From Bidens hawaiensis (lineage: Eukaryota; Streptophyta; Magnoliopsida; Asterales; Asteraceae), in NCBI GenBank assembly GCA_021521415.1, contig JAIQDT010001127.1, positions 558,001-622,000 on the forward strand: a DNA stretch of 64,000 nucleotides, in the 5' to 3' direction. Under the pieces are notes generated by a model. That model saw nothing but the letters and a program-made list of their open reading frames with translations, was not told where the DNA came from and did not search any database. This document shows, one piece after another, positions 12,277-24,000 of this stretch; the stretch's first letter is position 1; every line of letters begins with the position of its first letter. A program made the translations under genes and the position numbers.

Positions 12277-13930
12277 GTCTTACTTTTATGTGACGTTCAT
12301 GTGTATTTTTTGCACCATTCAAGTGGCTTTTTCTAATATTTTTTATACTTCTTTTATAAAAACCAACCAAATTTACATAAACTTTCACATATAGAATGTA
12401 TGTGAAATAAACTTTCACATCAGTTTTATAGAATGTATTATAAAATAAAACGCTTGCAAAATGTCTCTTTGGTATAATGGAAATAGTGTTATTGAAATAG
12501 CGTTAGTAGTTGAAAACAACATTTTGTTTTGGGTTCAAATCCTTGAAGTGTTATTTTTTTTAGAAAATTTAAGGGTCATTACTTTTACTTGTCCCGGACC
12601 CCGGAAAGTTTAAGAGTTTCCGGTGACAGCTCTGAAAATCTGAAATGAGTTATTACAATTTTTTTTCGTTAAGTTTTCTTTCACATTAAAAATGTCTTAC
12701 TTTTATGTGACGTTCATGTGTATTTTTTACACCTTTCAAGTGTATTTTTTACACCGTTCAAGTGGCTTTTTCTAACATTTTTTATTACTTTTTTTATAAA
12801 AACCAACCAAATTTACATAAACTTTCACATATTTATATCAGTTTTATAGAATGTATTATAAAATAAAACGCTTGCAAAATGTCTCTTTGATGTAATGGAA
12901 ATAGTGTTATTGAAATAGCGTTAGTAGTTGAAAACAACATTTTGTTTTGGGTTCAAATCCTTGAAGTGTTATTTTTTTTAGAAAATTTAAGGGTCATTAC
13001 TTTTACTTGTCCCGGACCCCGGAAAGTTTAAGAGTTTCCGGTGACAGCTCTGAAAATCTGAAATGAGTTATTACAATTTTTTTTCGTTAAGTTTTCTTTC
13101 ACATTAAAAATGTCTTACTTTTATGTGACGTTCATGTGTATTTTTTACACCTTTCAAGTGTATTTTTTACACCGTTCAAGTGGCTTTTTCTAACATTTTT
13201 TATTACTTTTTTTATAAAAACCAACCAAATTTACATAAACTTTCACATATTTATATCAGTTTTATTGAATGTATTATAAAATAAAACGCTTGCAAAATGT
13301 CTTTGATGTAATGGAAATAGTGTTATTGAAATAGCGTTAGTAGTTGAAAACAACATTTTGTTTTGGGTTCAAATCCTTGAAGTGTTATTTTTTTTAGAAA
13401 ATTTAAGGGTCATTACTTTTACTTGTCCTGGACCCCGGAAAGTTTAAGAGTTTCCGGTGACAGCTCTGAAAATCTGAAATGAGTTATTACAATTTTTTTT
13501 CGTTAAGTTTTCTTTCACATTAAAAATGTCTTACTTTTATGTGACGCTCATGTGTATTTTTTACACCTTTCAAGTGTATTTTTTACACCGTTCAAGTGGC
13601 TTTTTCTAACATTTTTTATTACTTTTTTTATAAAAACCAACCAAATTTACATAAACTTTCACATATTTATATCAGTTTTATAGAATGTATTATAAAATAA
13701 AACGCTTGCAAAATGTCTCTTTGATGTAATGGAAATAGTGTTATTGAAATAGCGTTAGTAGTTGAAAACAACATTTTGTTTTGGGTTCAAATCCTTGAAG
13801 TGTTGATTTTTTTAGAAAATTTAAGGGTCATTACTTTTACTCGTCCCGGACCCCGGAAAGTTTAAGAGTTTCCGGTGACAGCTCTGAAAATCTGAAATGA
13901 ATTATTACAATTTTTTTTCGTTAAGTTTTC
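12277..13930 (+). repeat. tandem array, 4 copies of a ~417-bp unit
   Basis: Units start at 12277, 12694, 13112 and 13528 (spacing 417, 418, 416) with 'GTCTTACTTTTATGTGACG', and the array ends at 'CGTTAAGTTTTC' at 13930. Units 2-4 are almost identical. Unit 1 is more diverged and lacks an internal ~21-bp duplication ('GTGTATTTTTTACACC') seen in the others, so the array probably grew recently by unequal exchange. Every unit carries a tRNA-like stretch with a B box and T-run, and a GC-richer motif 'CCCGGACCCCGGAAA...TTTCCGG'. No protein is encoded. Confidence 0.93.
12463..12561 (+). other. tRNA-like Pol III cassette inside unit 1 (also in units 2-4)
   Basis: TGGTATAATGG (12470-12480) fits the Pol III A-box pattern TRGYNNARNNG. 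GGTTCAAATCC (12532-12542) fits the B box, and a T8 run (12554-12561) could terminate transcription. The T-arm stem is poorly paired, so this is more like a tRNA-derived SINE head than a tRNA. In units 2-4 the A box has drifted to 'TGATGTAATGG' while the B box and T-run are kept. Confidence 0.4.
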
Positions 13931-14423
13931 ATACTTAACAATACTTTATCAAAATATAATGACGGATATCAGCTTTTGCAACAAAATCTTTAGCATCATA
14001 TTTGTCATAAGATGAAAGATACAAAGAGGATAACAATGATAATCATCACAATACGTATAAGAGCATATTCATATTTAATTCATCAATCACCATCAATGTA
14101 ATTTACCTAAAAAAATACCGTTATATAGATTTATCTCTCATATTCTATAAATTTCTCACATCACGTTCCCCGCATCAATCTCATTCTACTTCTCTCTTAC
14201 TGGTCGATGATTTTTTGAATGATTTTTCTAAAACTTAAGTATTAGTACGAGGATTGGGATGGAAATATATTAAGTTTTATATTTTTTAAAAGTACTTCGA
14301 CAAATAACAAGTATTGACATCGCGCGGGGGGGGGGGGGGGGGGTGTTGGAAGCAACTGCTGAATTCAATAGTTGGTATATACCAATAAAAGTTAATGTTT
14401 CATTGGGGGGACACTATTAGATA
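13931..14423. other. spacer with an 18-base poly-G run
   Basis: AT-rich sequence with no gene. A run of 18 consecutive G sits at 14326-14343. Confidence 0.6.
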
Positions 14424-15045
14424 TTTAGATCGCATATCTACTCGGTTAGCACCTGCTTTGAGAGGAATACGTGTTTAAACTGTGAATTGTGGTTTATGCG
14501 GACAACATCCAGAGACCACAGAACATCTGATGTTAAAGTGTGGTCGTACAAGTTAAATAAGGTCACTCATTCTTTCCTAGTTTAAGATTCCTACTAGGGC
14601 GTGATTTGGAGCACTCCCTTATTGAGCTTCCATTACAACATCATAAGAGCATCTACAACAACAAACTAACACAAACTGTCACATCATAGTCACATCACAT
14701 TCTTAAAAACCCAACTTTCTTCCAAAACAGCAAACATCCACAAACCCCATTAAATAATATTAAACGTGTATATATATAATATATATGAATGTGTGTATGT
14801 GAGGGAGGTTGTCACATCATTCGTTTGTTGCAAGTTTGCAGCAACAAACTTCTTAAGACAAACTTGGCTCCACAATGGTGGGTTTATGATGTTGTTTGCT
14901 GCAGTGTCACCTCATTCAAACCTTGGGAAATTATGCATGCTGTGGATGGTCAAAGTCTAAGGAGAAAACAAAGGTACTACAACCCATATAGGTAGTAGTG
15001 CTTTGGTTGATTTGGAAAGATAAAAATGACAAAGTTTTCAAACAT
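14424..15045 (+). pseudogene. LINE (non-LTR retrotransposon) 3' remnant: zf-RVT and C-terminal tail
   Basis: Translation shows the zinc-binding region that follows plant LINE reverse transcriptase: 'LDRISTRLAPALRGI', then CGLC, then 'ETTEHLMLKC' (14424-14560), the Cys-Cys-His-Cys pattern. The tail 'VLWLIWKDKNDKVFKH' (14998-15045) is the typical end of LINE ORF2. Frames are broken by stops, for example just after 'RGIRV' and before 'VVVLW', and by a 261-bp MITE at 14635-14895. The reverse transcriptase and endonuclease are absent, as expected of a decayed 3' fragment. Confidence 0.8.
14635..14895. mobile_element. 261-bp MITE inserted in the LINE remnant
   Basis: ACAACATCATA (14635-14645) and TATGATGTTGT (14885-14895) are perfect 11-bp inverted repeats. 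LINE-like coding text is found on both sides. Short ORFs starting at 14766 and 14789 are within or across this insertion. Confidence 0.6.
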
Positions 15046-17122
15046 AAGGAATGATCGATGACAAAGTTGGTGAATGATAGTAAATCCTATTCTTCTCTTT
15101 GTCATTTGTTTTGTAATTTCGTTCTTGGATTGTTATACCTTGGGGCTCTTGCCACTCCCTTGAGGTTGCCACACGCTTGAGGTTCAGTTTTTATTTTTTA
15201 ATATAATAAATACCAAATGAATAACAAAATTATTAAATACAATATACATAAGTTCAATAACTACAAACTTTATTGCTTCTGAATACAATAACGGCTTGAC
15301 ATTCTAAACAAAGTAATAAATGAATTTTATTATTTTACATGTAAAATTTAGACATTTATCTTTAAAATCTTTAAAAAGTAGTTAATGAAATATTATTTAA
15401 ATTGAAGTGGGAGGGAAGAAATGAGAACAGTATGAAAACATTACCCCACCGGTTTTCCAATATATGAAGCAAAAGAACATGCTTCGTGCTTATCGCCATA
15501 ATTTCTGCTAAGTGTTGTTGAACAATCAAAATCATTACCATACATGCCAAGTTGCCAACCACAACACACACATCTATATGTGATATTATTTCTTTATTAA
15601 ATAATTAGAATATAAGAGTACAAAATAAATCATATTGCCAATATCCTCATGTTACTTCAATAATGAACTAAAAACTAAAATTTTAAAGGTCTTTGAAGGT
15701 GGTATGTCTATAATGGAATTTAATCAAGTAGTAAAGGTTCTAGTTGAACATAAAATAGAAGGCAAAAGATTTATTTTTTTAAGGTATAAAATTGTTTGCT
15801 TTTCTTTTTAGCTACTAACGAATAAAGCTCAGTTACCCAGATTAACATAATGGTAAAAGACGACCCATAAACCCACGATCACATAAAGCATCAGGTGGCT
15901 CAAGCCCACTATCTCCATGAAAAATTCACCGCCTGAAACCCACTACGATAACTCGATTGAGATCACATTCAAACTTGATACCTTACAACCTTCGACCCAA
16001 ATCATCACTTCTCATCCAAGCCAATTGACCTAAACCTCATCACCTATATAATAGCTTGACAGAAAAGTCAAGCTATTTTACATGTTCTACATGTTGAACT
16101 GATTTTTTATTTACAAAATTTTGACTTTATTAAAATAAGAATATAACTCTTTTGACTTTAAAAAAAATTATGAACACTCATTAAACTATTGTAAACTATA
16201 AATTTATACTAAGATAAACTTTAAAGTCAAGGGTTATGTGATTATTATAGAATGATAACTGGGTTCTTGTATGAAAAAAAAACTTGAAAGACGACTGAGG
16301 CTCACCGCACCTACAATGTAGAGCGCATATGGTCGAACACGTGTTTGATTCTCAACTTCTTACTATCTATGGATATTTATAGTGACGAACGAAACGCTAA
16401 GGATTTTTACACAATAAGTTATTAATATCTAAATCTAGTGTAACAATGGTGTAGTCATGTAGATAACACTTAATAGATTTTAGTAGAGATGCTCTCACTT
16501 TCTCAATTGAGGCTCGGTTGCTCAATTTTATCAATTGCCATTGTCATCATATTGTTTTTATTATAGATTTCGTTTTGATAGATCTTTTATTATATATTTT
16601 GTTTTGATAGAACTTCTCCATTGTTGCTACTTTCGCGAGCTCCGGCTTACCCCCAAAGAAATTTCACAGACAAGGACTCTGTCTTCTCCCTGCGTCTCTC
16701 TCTTCCACGTCTGCCTTGCCTATTTCTCTTTCTTGTGTATCGAACCATGAGCGGCCTCTTTTCACCACAACAAACATGGTCGTATATATAGATAAAAACA
16801 TAAAAGATACAAAGATTATAAAGTTTATCTCGAAAATCACTATTGTATAAGCAATTTATTTTAGCTTGAAAAATTGTTCTATATTATTCAAGTATTGTAA
16901 CTTTTTTTTAACAAATCAATCACTTATAATTTATAAGGGTGTTTAGATGTATTTTTAATTATTGAAATGAAACAAATCACACAGAAATAACATCTAAACA
17001 CCCTTTTAGATCTAATAATACACAAAATTTCTATATCACTTATTGTATATCCACATCATTGATGATACTAAGAACAAATAAATTGAAAAACAAAATTATC
17101 AAATTAAAGTAAAAACTAAAAA
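15046..17122. other. gene-free spacer
   Basis: AT-rich, with no ORF of recognisable family on either strand. A short C/T-rich stretch at ~16620-16760 is more complex than its surroundings but matches nothing I know. Confidence 0.5.
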
Positions 17123-17127
17123 GAACT

Positions 17128-18113
17128 TGAAGAAACACTAAGTGACCCCGGCAGATTACGGATAATCTTAGGGTCAAGTAGATGTTTCCCACGAGGGTTA
17201 GGTCCGGCAAAGATGGTTATTCTTCTGATGACCTGCAAAACAGACACCGTGAGCTCGTCACTGAGAAGGGGGGGTACCTCCTTGTGACCACCCTCCGGCG
17301 TGAGAATCAGACTAGATTGCTCTGAATATAAGTGTATATTAAGAGAAATAGCTAGAGCAGATAAGATATGTGATGGTATATGATAAGATATAAGATAATG
17401 ATACCGTTCCAAGGTGTTGGAGTATTTATAGCCGAAGGTAGGTTTCCAAGCAGGTACAGCCAGCTGTATAATATTCCTTTTCTACCAACTGTGGGCTACG
17501 CACGTGCCATGCTGGTGGTTGGTGGGTAGGCAGCGGCTGATAGTGACATGGCCGGCTGTGTACTATTCCTTTTCCACCAACTGCAGGCTATGTACGTGCA
17601 CGACAAGGGTTGGTGAGTAGGCAGCGGCTGATAGTGACATTAAGTACTAGAGCGTGCTCCTCGTCGTACTGTTGTCAGTGAGCTGTCACCCTGTGATTGG
17701 TTCATGGGCTGCTTTGGTCAGATCTTGTCTATTTTGTCCATACCTTGGCAGGTATAGTACAAAAGATCCTCCAGAAGCGTACGGACTGGCTCATTTGGGC
17801 GGGAGTATTCCCGCCTTGCTCATTCCTTCTTCAGGTGACTACTGAATTATTGAGAGTTAGTGCCTTGTGCGTGTAGCCTTGCTATTAGTGCGGGTAGCCT
17901 TCCCTGATGGCTTGTATCCGCAGCTGCGGGAACAGGCGGGCTACTTCACCATTGGGAGGTTTTTCCTGCGGGAACAGCTTGCGTACTGCGCGTAAGGTCT
18001 TCATCTCTCTGAGCATGGTGGGTCCTGCGGAACCAGTTGGTCTTTGCGCAGACGTCCCTCTTCAAGGTGAGTCTTGCGGATCCAACTGGACTCTGCTGGG
18101 ACCTACCTCTTCA
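17128..18113 (-). mobile_element. solo LTR of a Tat-lineage Ty3/gypsy element
   Basis: The 986-bp sequence begins TGAAGA and ends TCTTCA (plus-strand reading), the TG..CA rule with a 6-bp inverted end. It is flanked on both sides by GAACT (17123-17127 and 18114-18118), a perfect 5-bp target duplication. It is closely related to the LTR at 18823-19890. With no internal sequence between the duplications, it is a solo LTR left by LTR-LTR recombination. It lies in the 3' UTR of the host gene at 18158. Open frames here are incidental. Confidence 0.9.
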
Positions 18114-18157
18114 GAACTGGTTTCTGCATGCTCATTGTTCATGTCAAATTTCACTTA

Positions 18158-18822
18158 CTATTTTGCTGGTGAAGAAGCCAATGGAAGCACCTTTGAAGCA
18201 GTTGAAATTTGACCATTTTGTTGCATCCCACTTTTGCCCTTACTTTCATCCAAATTTACAAAAGAACCATTTGCACCCTCTAGTTCCTTCAATCTCCTCA
18301 AAAGCTTCTCCTCTGCATCTCTCAAGAACTTGAATGTTGGTGGTGGTGAAGATCTTAAACTTTTGCTATCAACTTCAAACAAAGGGTTCATATTCAACCC
18401 ATGTTGACTAAACTCAAAATCTTGAAAATCTTGTAAATGTGACACCTTTATAGGTGGTGAAGCTTGAGGGGTATCAAACTGAACAAGAAGATCACTTAAG
18501 CTTCTTGTTCTTGAACCTTTTCTACTTCTTTCTGATTCCAAGTCCTCTTTGGTTTCTTCATTAATGGTGGTCAAGAACCTTGGTGGGCCATGGAGGTTAT
18601 GCAGCCTCATGAGTTCAAGATCCAAACTTTCTTCTTCAGAATCATTTAACACCTGATCTTCCACCAAACCCATGTCAGAATCTTGATAATTTTCATGGGT
18701 TTTTGTGGGTTTGGAAGAATTTGAGGTTTTCCAGCAATAAAGATGAGTAGGGTTATAATGGGAAGAACAAGAACATGAACAAGAAGAGAAAGATGATTTT
18801 TGGTTTTCAATATCAATTCTTG
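18158..18822 (-). pseudogene. host gene cut by retrotransposon insertion: 3' coding part of a plant-specific protein of unknown function
   Basis: An uninterrupted minus-strand frame runs from the Tat LTR boundary at 18822 to a TAG at 18158-18160, about 221 codons, open at its 5' end. Visible motifs: a Cys/Ser cluster (SSCSCSCSS) near the break, 'MRLHNLHGPPRFL', 'EETKEDLES', 'SRTRSLSDLL' followed by a Pro/Ser stretch, 'NPLFE', and 'LRSSPPPTFKFLRDAEEKL' (a form I associate with a small plant family that normally has an N-terminal membrane segment; from memory). The stop codon and 3' UTR appear natural, and the UTR continues across the solo LTR. The N-terminal part is not found on the far side of the Tat/copia block, where a deletion reaches 28405. 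The gene is therefore broken at this locus; an ATG at 18673 is internal. Confidence 0.72.
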
Positions 18823-19890
18823 TGAAGAAACACTAAGTGACCCCGGGCAGATTACGGATAATCGGGAGGTTAAATAGATGTTTCCCATGAGGGGTTAGGT
18901 CCGGCAAAGATGGTTCTTCTGATGACCTGCAAAACAGACACCGTGAGCTCGTCACTGAGAAGGGGGGGGGGGTACCTCCTTGTGACCACCCTCCGGCGTG
19001 AGAATCAGACTAGATTGCTCTTGAATATAAGTGTATATTAAGAGATTGCTAGAGAAGATAAGATAATGAGATATCAGATATAAGATAATGTGTCCATACC
19101 ATTCCAAGGTGTTGGAGTATTTATAGCCGAAGGTAGGTTTCCAAGAAGGTACAGCCGGCTGAATAGTATTCCTGTTCTGCCAACTGTGGGCTACGCACAT
19201 GCCATGCTGGTGGTTGGTGGGTAGGCAACGGCTGATAGTGACCAGGCGGGCTGTGTACTATTCCTTTTCCACCAACTGCAGGCTATGCACGTGCTACGAC
19301 AGGCTGGTGAGTAGGCAGCGGCTGATAGTGACATTAAGTAATAGAGCATGCTGCTCGTTGTACTGTTGTCAGTGAGCTGTCGTAGCTTTGGTCAGATCTT
19401 TTGTCCATACCTCGTCAGGTACAGTACAAAAGATCCTCCAGTATCGTACGGACTGGCTCATTTGGGCGGGAGTTTTCCCGGCTTTGTGCGGGAGTATTCC
19501 CGGCTTGCTCACTCCTTCTTCAGGTGACATTACTGAATTATTTAAGAGTTAAGTGCCTTGTGCGTGTAGCCTTGCTGCGCGGGTAGCCTTCCCTGATGGC
19601 TAGTATCCGTTGCTGCGGGAACAGGCGGAGTACGTCGACCATTGGGAGGCTTTTCCTGCGGGAACAGCTTGCGTACTGCGCGTAAGGACGTCACGTCTCT
19701 GAGCATGGTGGGTCCTGCGGATCCAGTTGGTTTCTGCGCAGACGTCTCTCTTCAAGGTGAGTCTTGCGAGTTTAGCCTTTGCGCAGACGTCCCTGTTGAA
19801 GGTGAGTCTTGCGGGTTCAACTGCGCAGACGTCCCTCTTTGAGGTGAGTCTTGCGGGTCCAACTGGGCTCTGCTGGGACCTACCTCTTCA
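18823..19890 (-). repeat. 3' LTR of the Tat element
   Basis: 1068 bp, starting TGAAGA and ending TCTTCA on the plus strand, parallel along its length with the solo LTR at 17128. It abuts host coding sequence at 18822. The host flank is TCTTG (18818-18822); the matching duplication at the other end is deleted. Confidence 0.9.
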
Positions 19891-19905
19891 AGTCCCCCCA
19901 GTCCA
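19891..19905 (-). other. polypurine tract for plus-strand priming
   Basis: Immediately inside the LTR, the minus strand reads GGACTGGGGGGACT and then the LTR start TGAAGAGG. A G/A-rich tract abutting the 3' LTR fixes the orientation of the element. Confidence 0.75.
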
Positions 19906-20268
19906 ATGTTCTTCTCATGAATTGTTAATAAGTGGGGTGAACTTTTGGACTTAAGCAAAGGGTTTAGTTTTAAGGTTTTCCATGGGGATTCTTCCCGCGG
20001 AAATCCTAATGTCACGCAGAAATTCCCGACTTTTCTGCTTGATCTTTGGATATGATGCTGGTAGGTCTGTAACCTCCTCGCAAGTCAGGAGCGTTGAGTT
20101 TCACTTGTGTAGATTCTCCATGAGGTTTTGGTAGTTTTGAACATAGTGATCAATTATGTTAAACAACCAATTCCATCTTGGAGCTTCAAACAATCTAGTT
20201 CTCGACGTTCCCGCTATGCGGGGATGTTATTCCCGTTTCCGCAAGCATGGCCCAGAAGATCCTTCTTG

Positions 20269-20559
20269 GTTTCAATTCCCTGCGGAGTGCTAGGTATGTG
20301 AAGGGTTTCGCCTTGACACTGTACCCGCACTCGTCTTATAGTTACTTTACTTCCAAGGTATTCCTGGCTTCAATTCCCTGCGGGTGCTAAGTATGTGAAG
20401 GGTTTTGCCTTGACACTGTACCCGCACCCGTCTTATAGTTACTTGGTTGCCGAGGTATTCTTGGCTTCAATTCCCTGCAGGTGCTAAGTATGTGAAGGGT
20501 TTTGCATTAACACTGTACTCGCACCTGTCTTATAGTTACTTGGTTGCCAAGGTAAGGGG
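20269..20559. repeat. 3 x 97-bp tandem repeat in the Tat element
   Basis: 'GG(T/C)TTCAATTCCCTGCGG' recurs at 20269, 20366 and 20463, each followed by 'TATGTGAAGGGTTT' and 'TCTTATAGTTACTT'. The block lies upstream of the antisense ORF promoter. Confidence 0.9.
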
Positions 20560-20821
20560 TCTAGTCCCGCTTACTTTTGAATCTTTTTGAATATTTTTGA
20601 AATTCGAAGAGTTGGTGAAATGATAAGAACAGTCCAAACTGTTGAAACGTCGTCCGACGGTTTCTTCTGACAGTGTCAGGACGTGCAGGAAGTTATGGCG
20701 ACGTGACAGTATATGGTCATTCCAGACGCTTTTTCAGGCGCGTGGGCGCGAGTTTTCGGGCGCGTGGCCGCGAAGTTTACGGCACGCGTCCTGTCAACTG
20801 CTGTTGCCAGCTTGCTTTTTC

Positions 20822-20905
20822 CACGTGTCATAGTTTCATTGCACCAGCGTTTTCCTCTCTCTTCCGCATTAAATTCATCGCATTCATTGCGATGAGTATA
20901 TAAAG
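20822..20905 (+). promoter_or_regulatory. promoter of the antisense ORF (G-box and TATA)
   Basis: A CACGTG G-box at 20822-20827 and TATATAAAG at 20897-20905 precede a C/T-rich leader and the ATG at 21028. The polarity is opposite to the retroelement, so the ORF appears to have its own promoter rather than using the LTR. The ATG at 20957 starts a different short frame and is not favoured. Confidence 0.65.
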
Positions 20906-21027
20906 GGAGGAGAGGTTGCATCTCAACTCACAGTTTCACCTCTCTTCTTCTTCTAAATGATTTACGGCGAATACTCTAACTTTCTGTCGAGCATTCTCCT
21001 GAAATCGTTCTTCTTTACATTCAAAAC

Positions 21028-24000
21028 ATGTCTTCCGTTCATGATCTTGAGGCTACCGCCGAGGAGTCTGACGTGTATGCCGAGAATCCGTCGTCTACTT
21101 CTGATAAGGACGATAAGAGTACTGCTGGTGAGTGCCAGTGTGCTCTTACCGTCGACCTGTACCAGTACTTTGTTAGGAAGTTCATGCTCGAGCCTTTCGA
21201 GCCTGAGTTTCCTAAGCCTCATCAGACGGTGTACGATGCCCCCAAGGGCAAGATAGGGGTGTATGCCGCATTCTTCGTTTATGGGAATCTCAGGTTCCCA
21301 TTGACGAAGTTTGTGTACCGTGTTTTGGAGAGACACGGTGTACATCTGACGGAGGTACACCCAATGGCGATCGCCAAGATTCGCCATTTTGAATGGGTGT
21401 GCCTCATTCTGGGCGTGGAGCCCCATGTCGACCGCCTGATGACCTTCTATTCCTGGAGGTGCATCCAGGGGTGGTATACCTTGGTCACTCGGATCAAGGG
21501 TTTGAAGATCTGCGCTACCGAGCGCAGTCTTCGGTCTTGGAAGCGGGAGTTCTTCTATATCTCCGCTCGCGTCGTCCCCATAGCGATGACGTTCAAGAAC
21601 GGGAGAGCTCTCCCGAACCTTCACGCCTTCAACTACGAGGAGGCGGAATGGTTCTCCAAGATTTCCCGGGTCTAGTCTCCGGTTTACCGCTTTGGGAGTC
21701 TGGGATGGTGATGCTCGGGATGAGCCTGGTGTAGAAGGATGCTGGGGCGGAGGCGCCACAGATTCCCATCGTCCTTGAATACGGTTTGAACTCTATCCCT
21801 TACGGTATGCTCCGTCTTCTTTGCTGATTTAGAGTTTTTCTTCTAACTGTTTCTCTTTTTATTTCAGAGGGGAATGACTTACAATCGCTCTTGCATCCGC
21901 GGGAAGCTGGTGGTCCCGCTCGGATGGGTACCCGTGCTCTTGATGAGAACGAGTTGCCCATCTTGGAGCAAACGGCGGATCGGTTTGTGGAGGTCTACCC
22001 GCCGGGCCACCCGATTCTGAGAGCCACGCGGCCAGGTAAGGAGTTATTTAACCCTCGCCCTGTCAATGCTCAAACCTCTGCTGGAATTCCTCTAATTTTG
22101 TCATCTTCTGATGAGGAATCCGCAGATGGTCCTTTCTTCACGCGGAAGAAGAAGGCTGCTGGCGGGAAGGGTAAGGCGAAGGTTGCCTCCACTGCCGATC
22201 AGGGGAATCGGTCAGAGTCAGAGACCGAGAGTGAAGAGGTGGCGGGGAACCCTGGTGGTGATGAGACCACTGTTCCAGAGGTTGAGACAGCTGTCACCTC
22301 CGGGCCGCCTAGGATGACGACGGTGAGCGGCGTGAAGAGGCCGGCTCCATCGGGTTCGTCCCCGCCTATCAGAACCTTCAAGCTGAAGAGAACTCGTAAG
22401 TATAAACTTTAACTTTAACTTCATATCTTTCCGCCATTATATTTAAATATGTTTTCATGCAGGCGTGGATGCAACCGCATTCCAGGGTGGAGCGGGGAGG
22501 AGCACCTCTGGACCCATGACGGTAGGTTTTGTCAACCTACCCGAGGCGATGACCCAGGCGACTGCGCCTGCTTCAAGTGTTGGTTCAGTTGCTCACTCGG
22601 TTGAGGCAACTGTTCCAACTGTGACGTCGTCTCTACCGGCTGTCAGTGCCATATTCACTGATTCCTTCACTGAGCCGGCGGTGATATTTTCTGCGGGTTC
22701 TTCCGCAGCGGTGGCCACGGTTGTGAGTTCACCTCCAGTGAGTTCACCTCCGGTGGTCTCTACCGCAGCGGCTTCGACCGTGCCTCCGGCGCCGGGGACT
22801 ACCTCGTCCCCGGCCGGTTCAGCAGGTATGTTTGGGGCTTCTAGCCAATCTCTGCCTCCTTCCCATCTGCCTGACCTCTTGGATGGATATCCGTTAGGTT
22901 CGGGTGATGGGTTCGGCGGCTACCGGCCTGTTGTCGACCCTACAGGTGCGTAGAGTTATTTTGGTCTATTCTCTTTTTTTTATATATATATATCATCTTT
23001 TCCTAACTGTTTTTTGTTTTTACAGTGTCGGATTCCAATGAAGTGTATGTTCCATGTTGGAACATCCGCCGAGGAACATCCGCCGAGGAACAACCCTTCG
23101 GACGGCTGTGGACTGCGTCGAGTGGGCGCGCCACGCCGCCCCAAGTGGGGCGCTGGGGGAAGCTATGTCAAGCTACCAGGAGGGTAGGCTGACAAACGAG
23201 CTTCGAATTCTCCTTGCCCGGATGCAGCCGCGCGTCGAGCTGCTTTGTCGTGAAAACGACAAGTTAAAGGCGGCTCGTATCCAAGAAGTAGCTCAGGCGC
23301 GGGCTATCCGGGAGGAGAACAGGAGACTCTCCGCCGTTGCTGCGGAGAAGGAGAAGGCCTTCAAGGCCCTTGAGGTTGAAGTTCAGGCCCGTCTCGAGGC
23401 CCGTTCCAAGGCTACCCAAGCTGTTAACGAACAGCTTCGGTTGGCTAAGGAAACTGCGCGGAACGCAACCGAGAGGGCCACCAAGGCTGAAGCTGTTGCG
23501 AAGCCTCTGCGCGCCGAGAATGAGGAGCTCAAAGCCAAACTTGAGAGGCTCCAGCAGGCTCATGACTCCTTGGCCATGGAAGACGCCAAGAAGCTTCAAG
23601 AGATCTTGGACCAGAGGGGTATGCTTGACCATACTGAGCGTAAGCTAAAGGGCGTTGAAGAGGCTGCTGCTAAGGAAGTGCTGCTTGCCAACCTTAACAA
23701 GCTCAAGCTGCCCTCCAGGAGGCTCTGGTTACCAAGGAATGGCTTCTACGAGAAGCGTTGTCGCAGGTAAGCTTAGCTTCATAACGTCTTTACGCTTTTC
23801 TTTGTACTTAGAAAAGGTTTTGATACTTGGTATTTTTGTTTTGTAGGTTGTGCATCGGGTCTTCACAGACACATCATATGACGACGCCATGAGCGCAGCC
23901 CTCAACGCTTCTCATGAGGATGGGGAAAAGGCTGGCTTCCTGCTTGGTCTAGGGTTCGTTGAGAAGGGCATCCCGCCTTCCAACTTCCCTTTATATGATG

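Noticed and set aside
12277..13930. CRISPR-like array
   Set aside because: Units are 417-bp direct tandem copies with no short repeat/unique spacer pattern, and the genome is eukaryotic.
17654..20015. Several 60-100 aa ORFs within the LTRs
   Set aside because: They recur in both LTR copies in shifted frames and overlap LTR sequence; not genes.
20962..21759. 265-aa minus-strand ORF
   Set aside because: Mirror frame of the plus-strand antisense ORF exon 1; the plus strand has the family motifs, introns and promoter.
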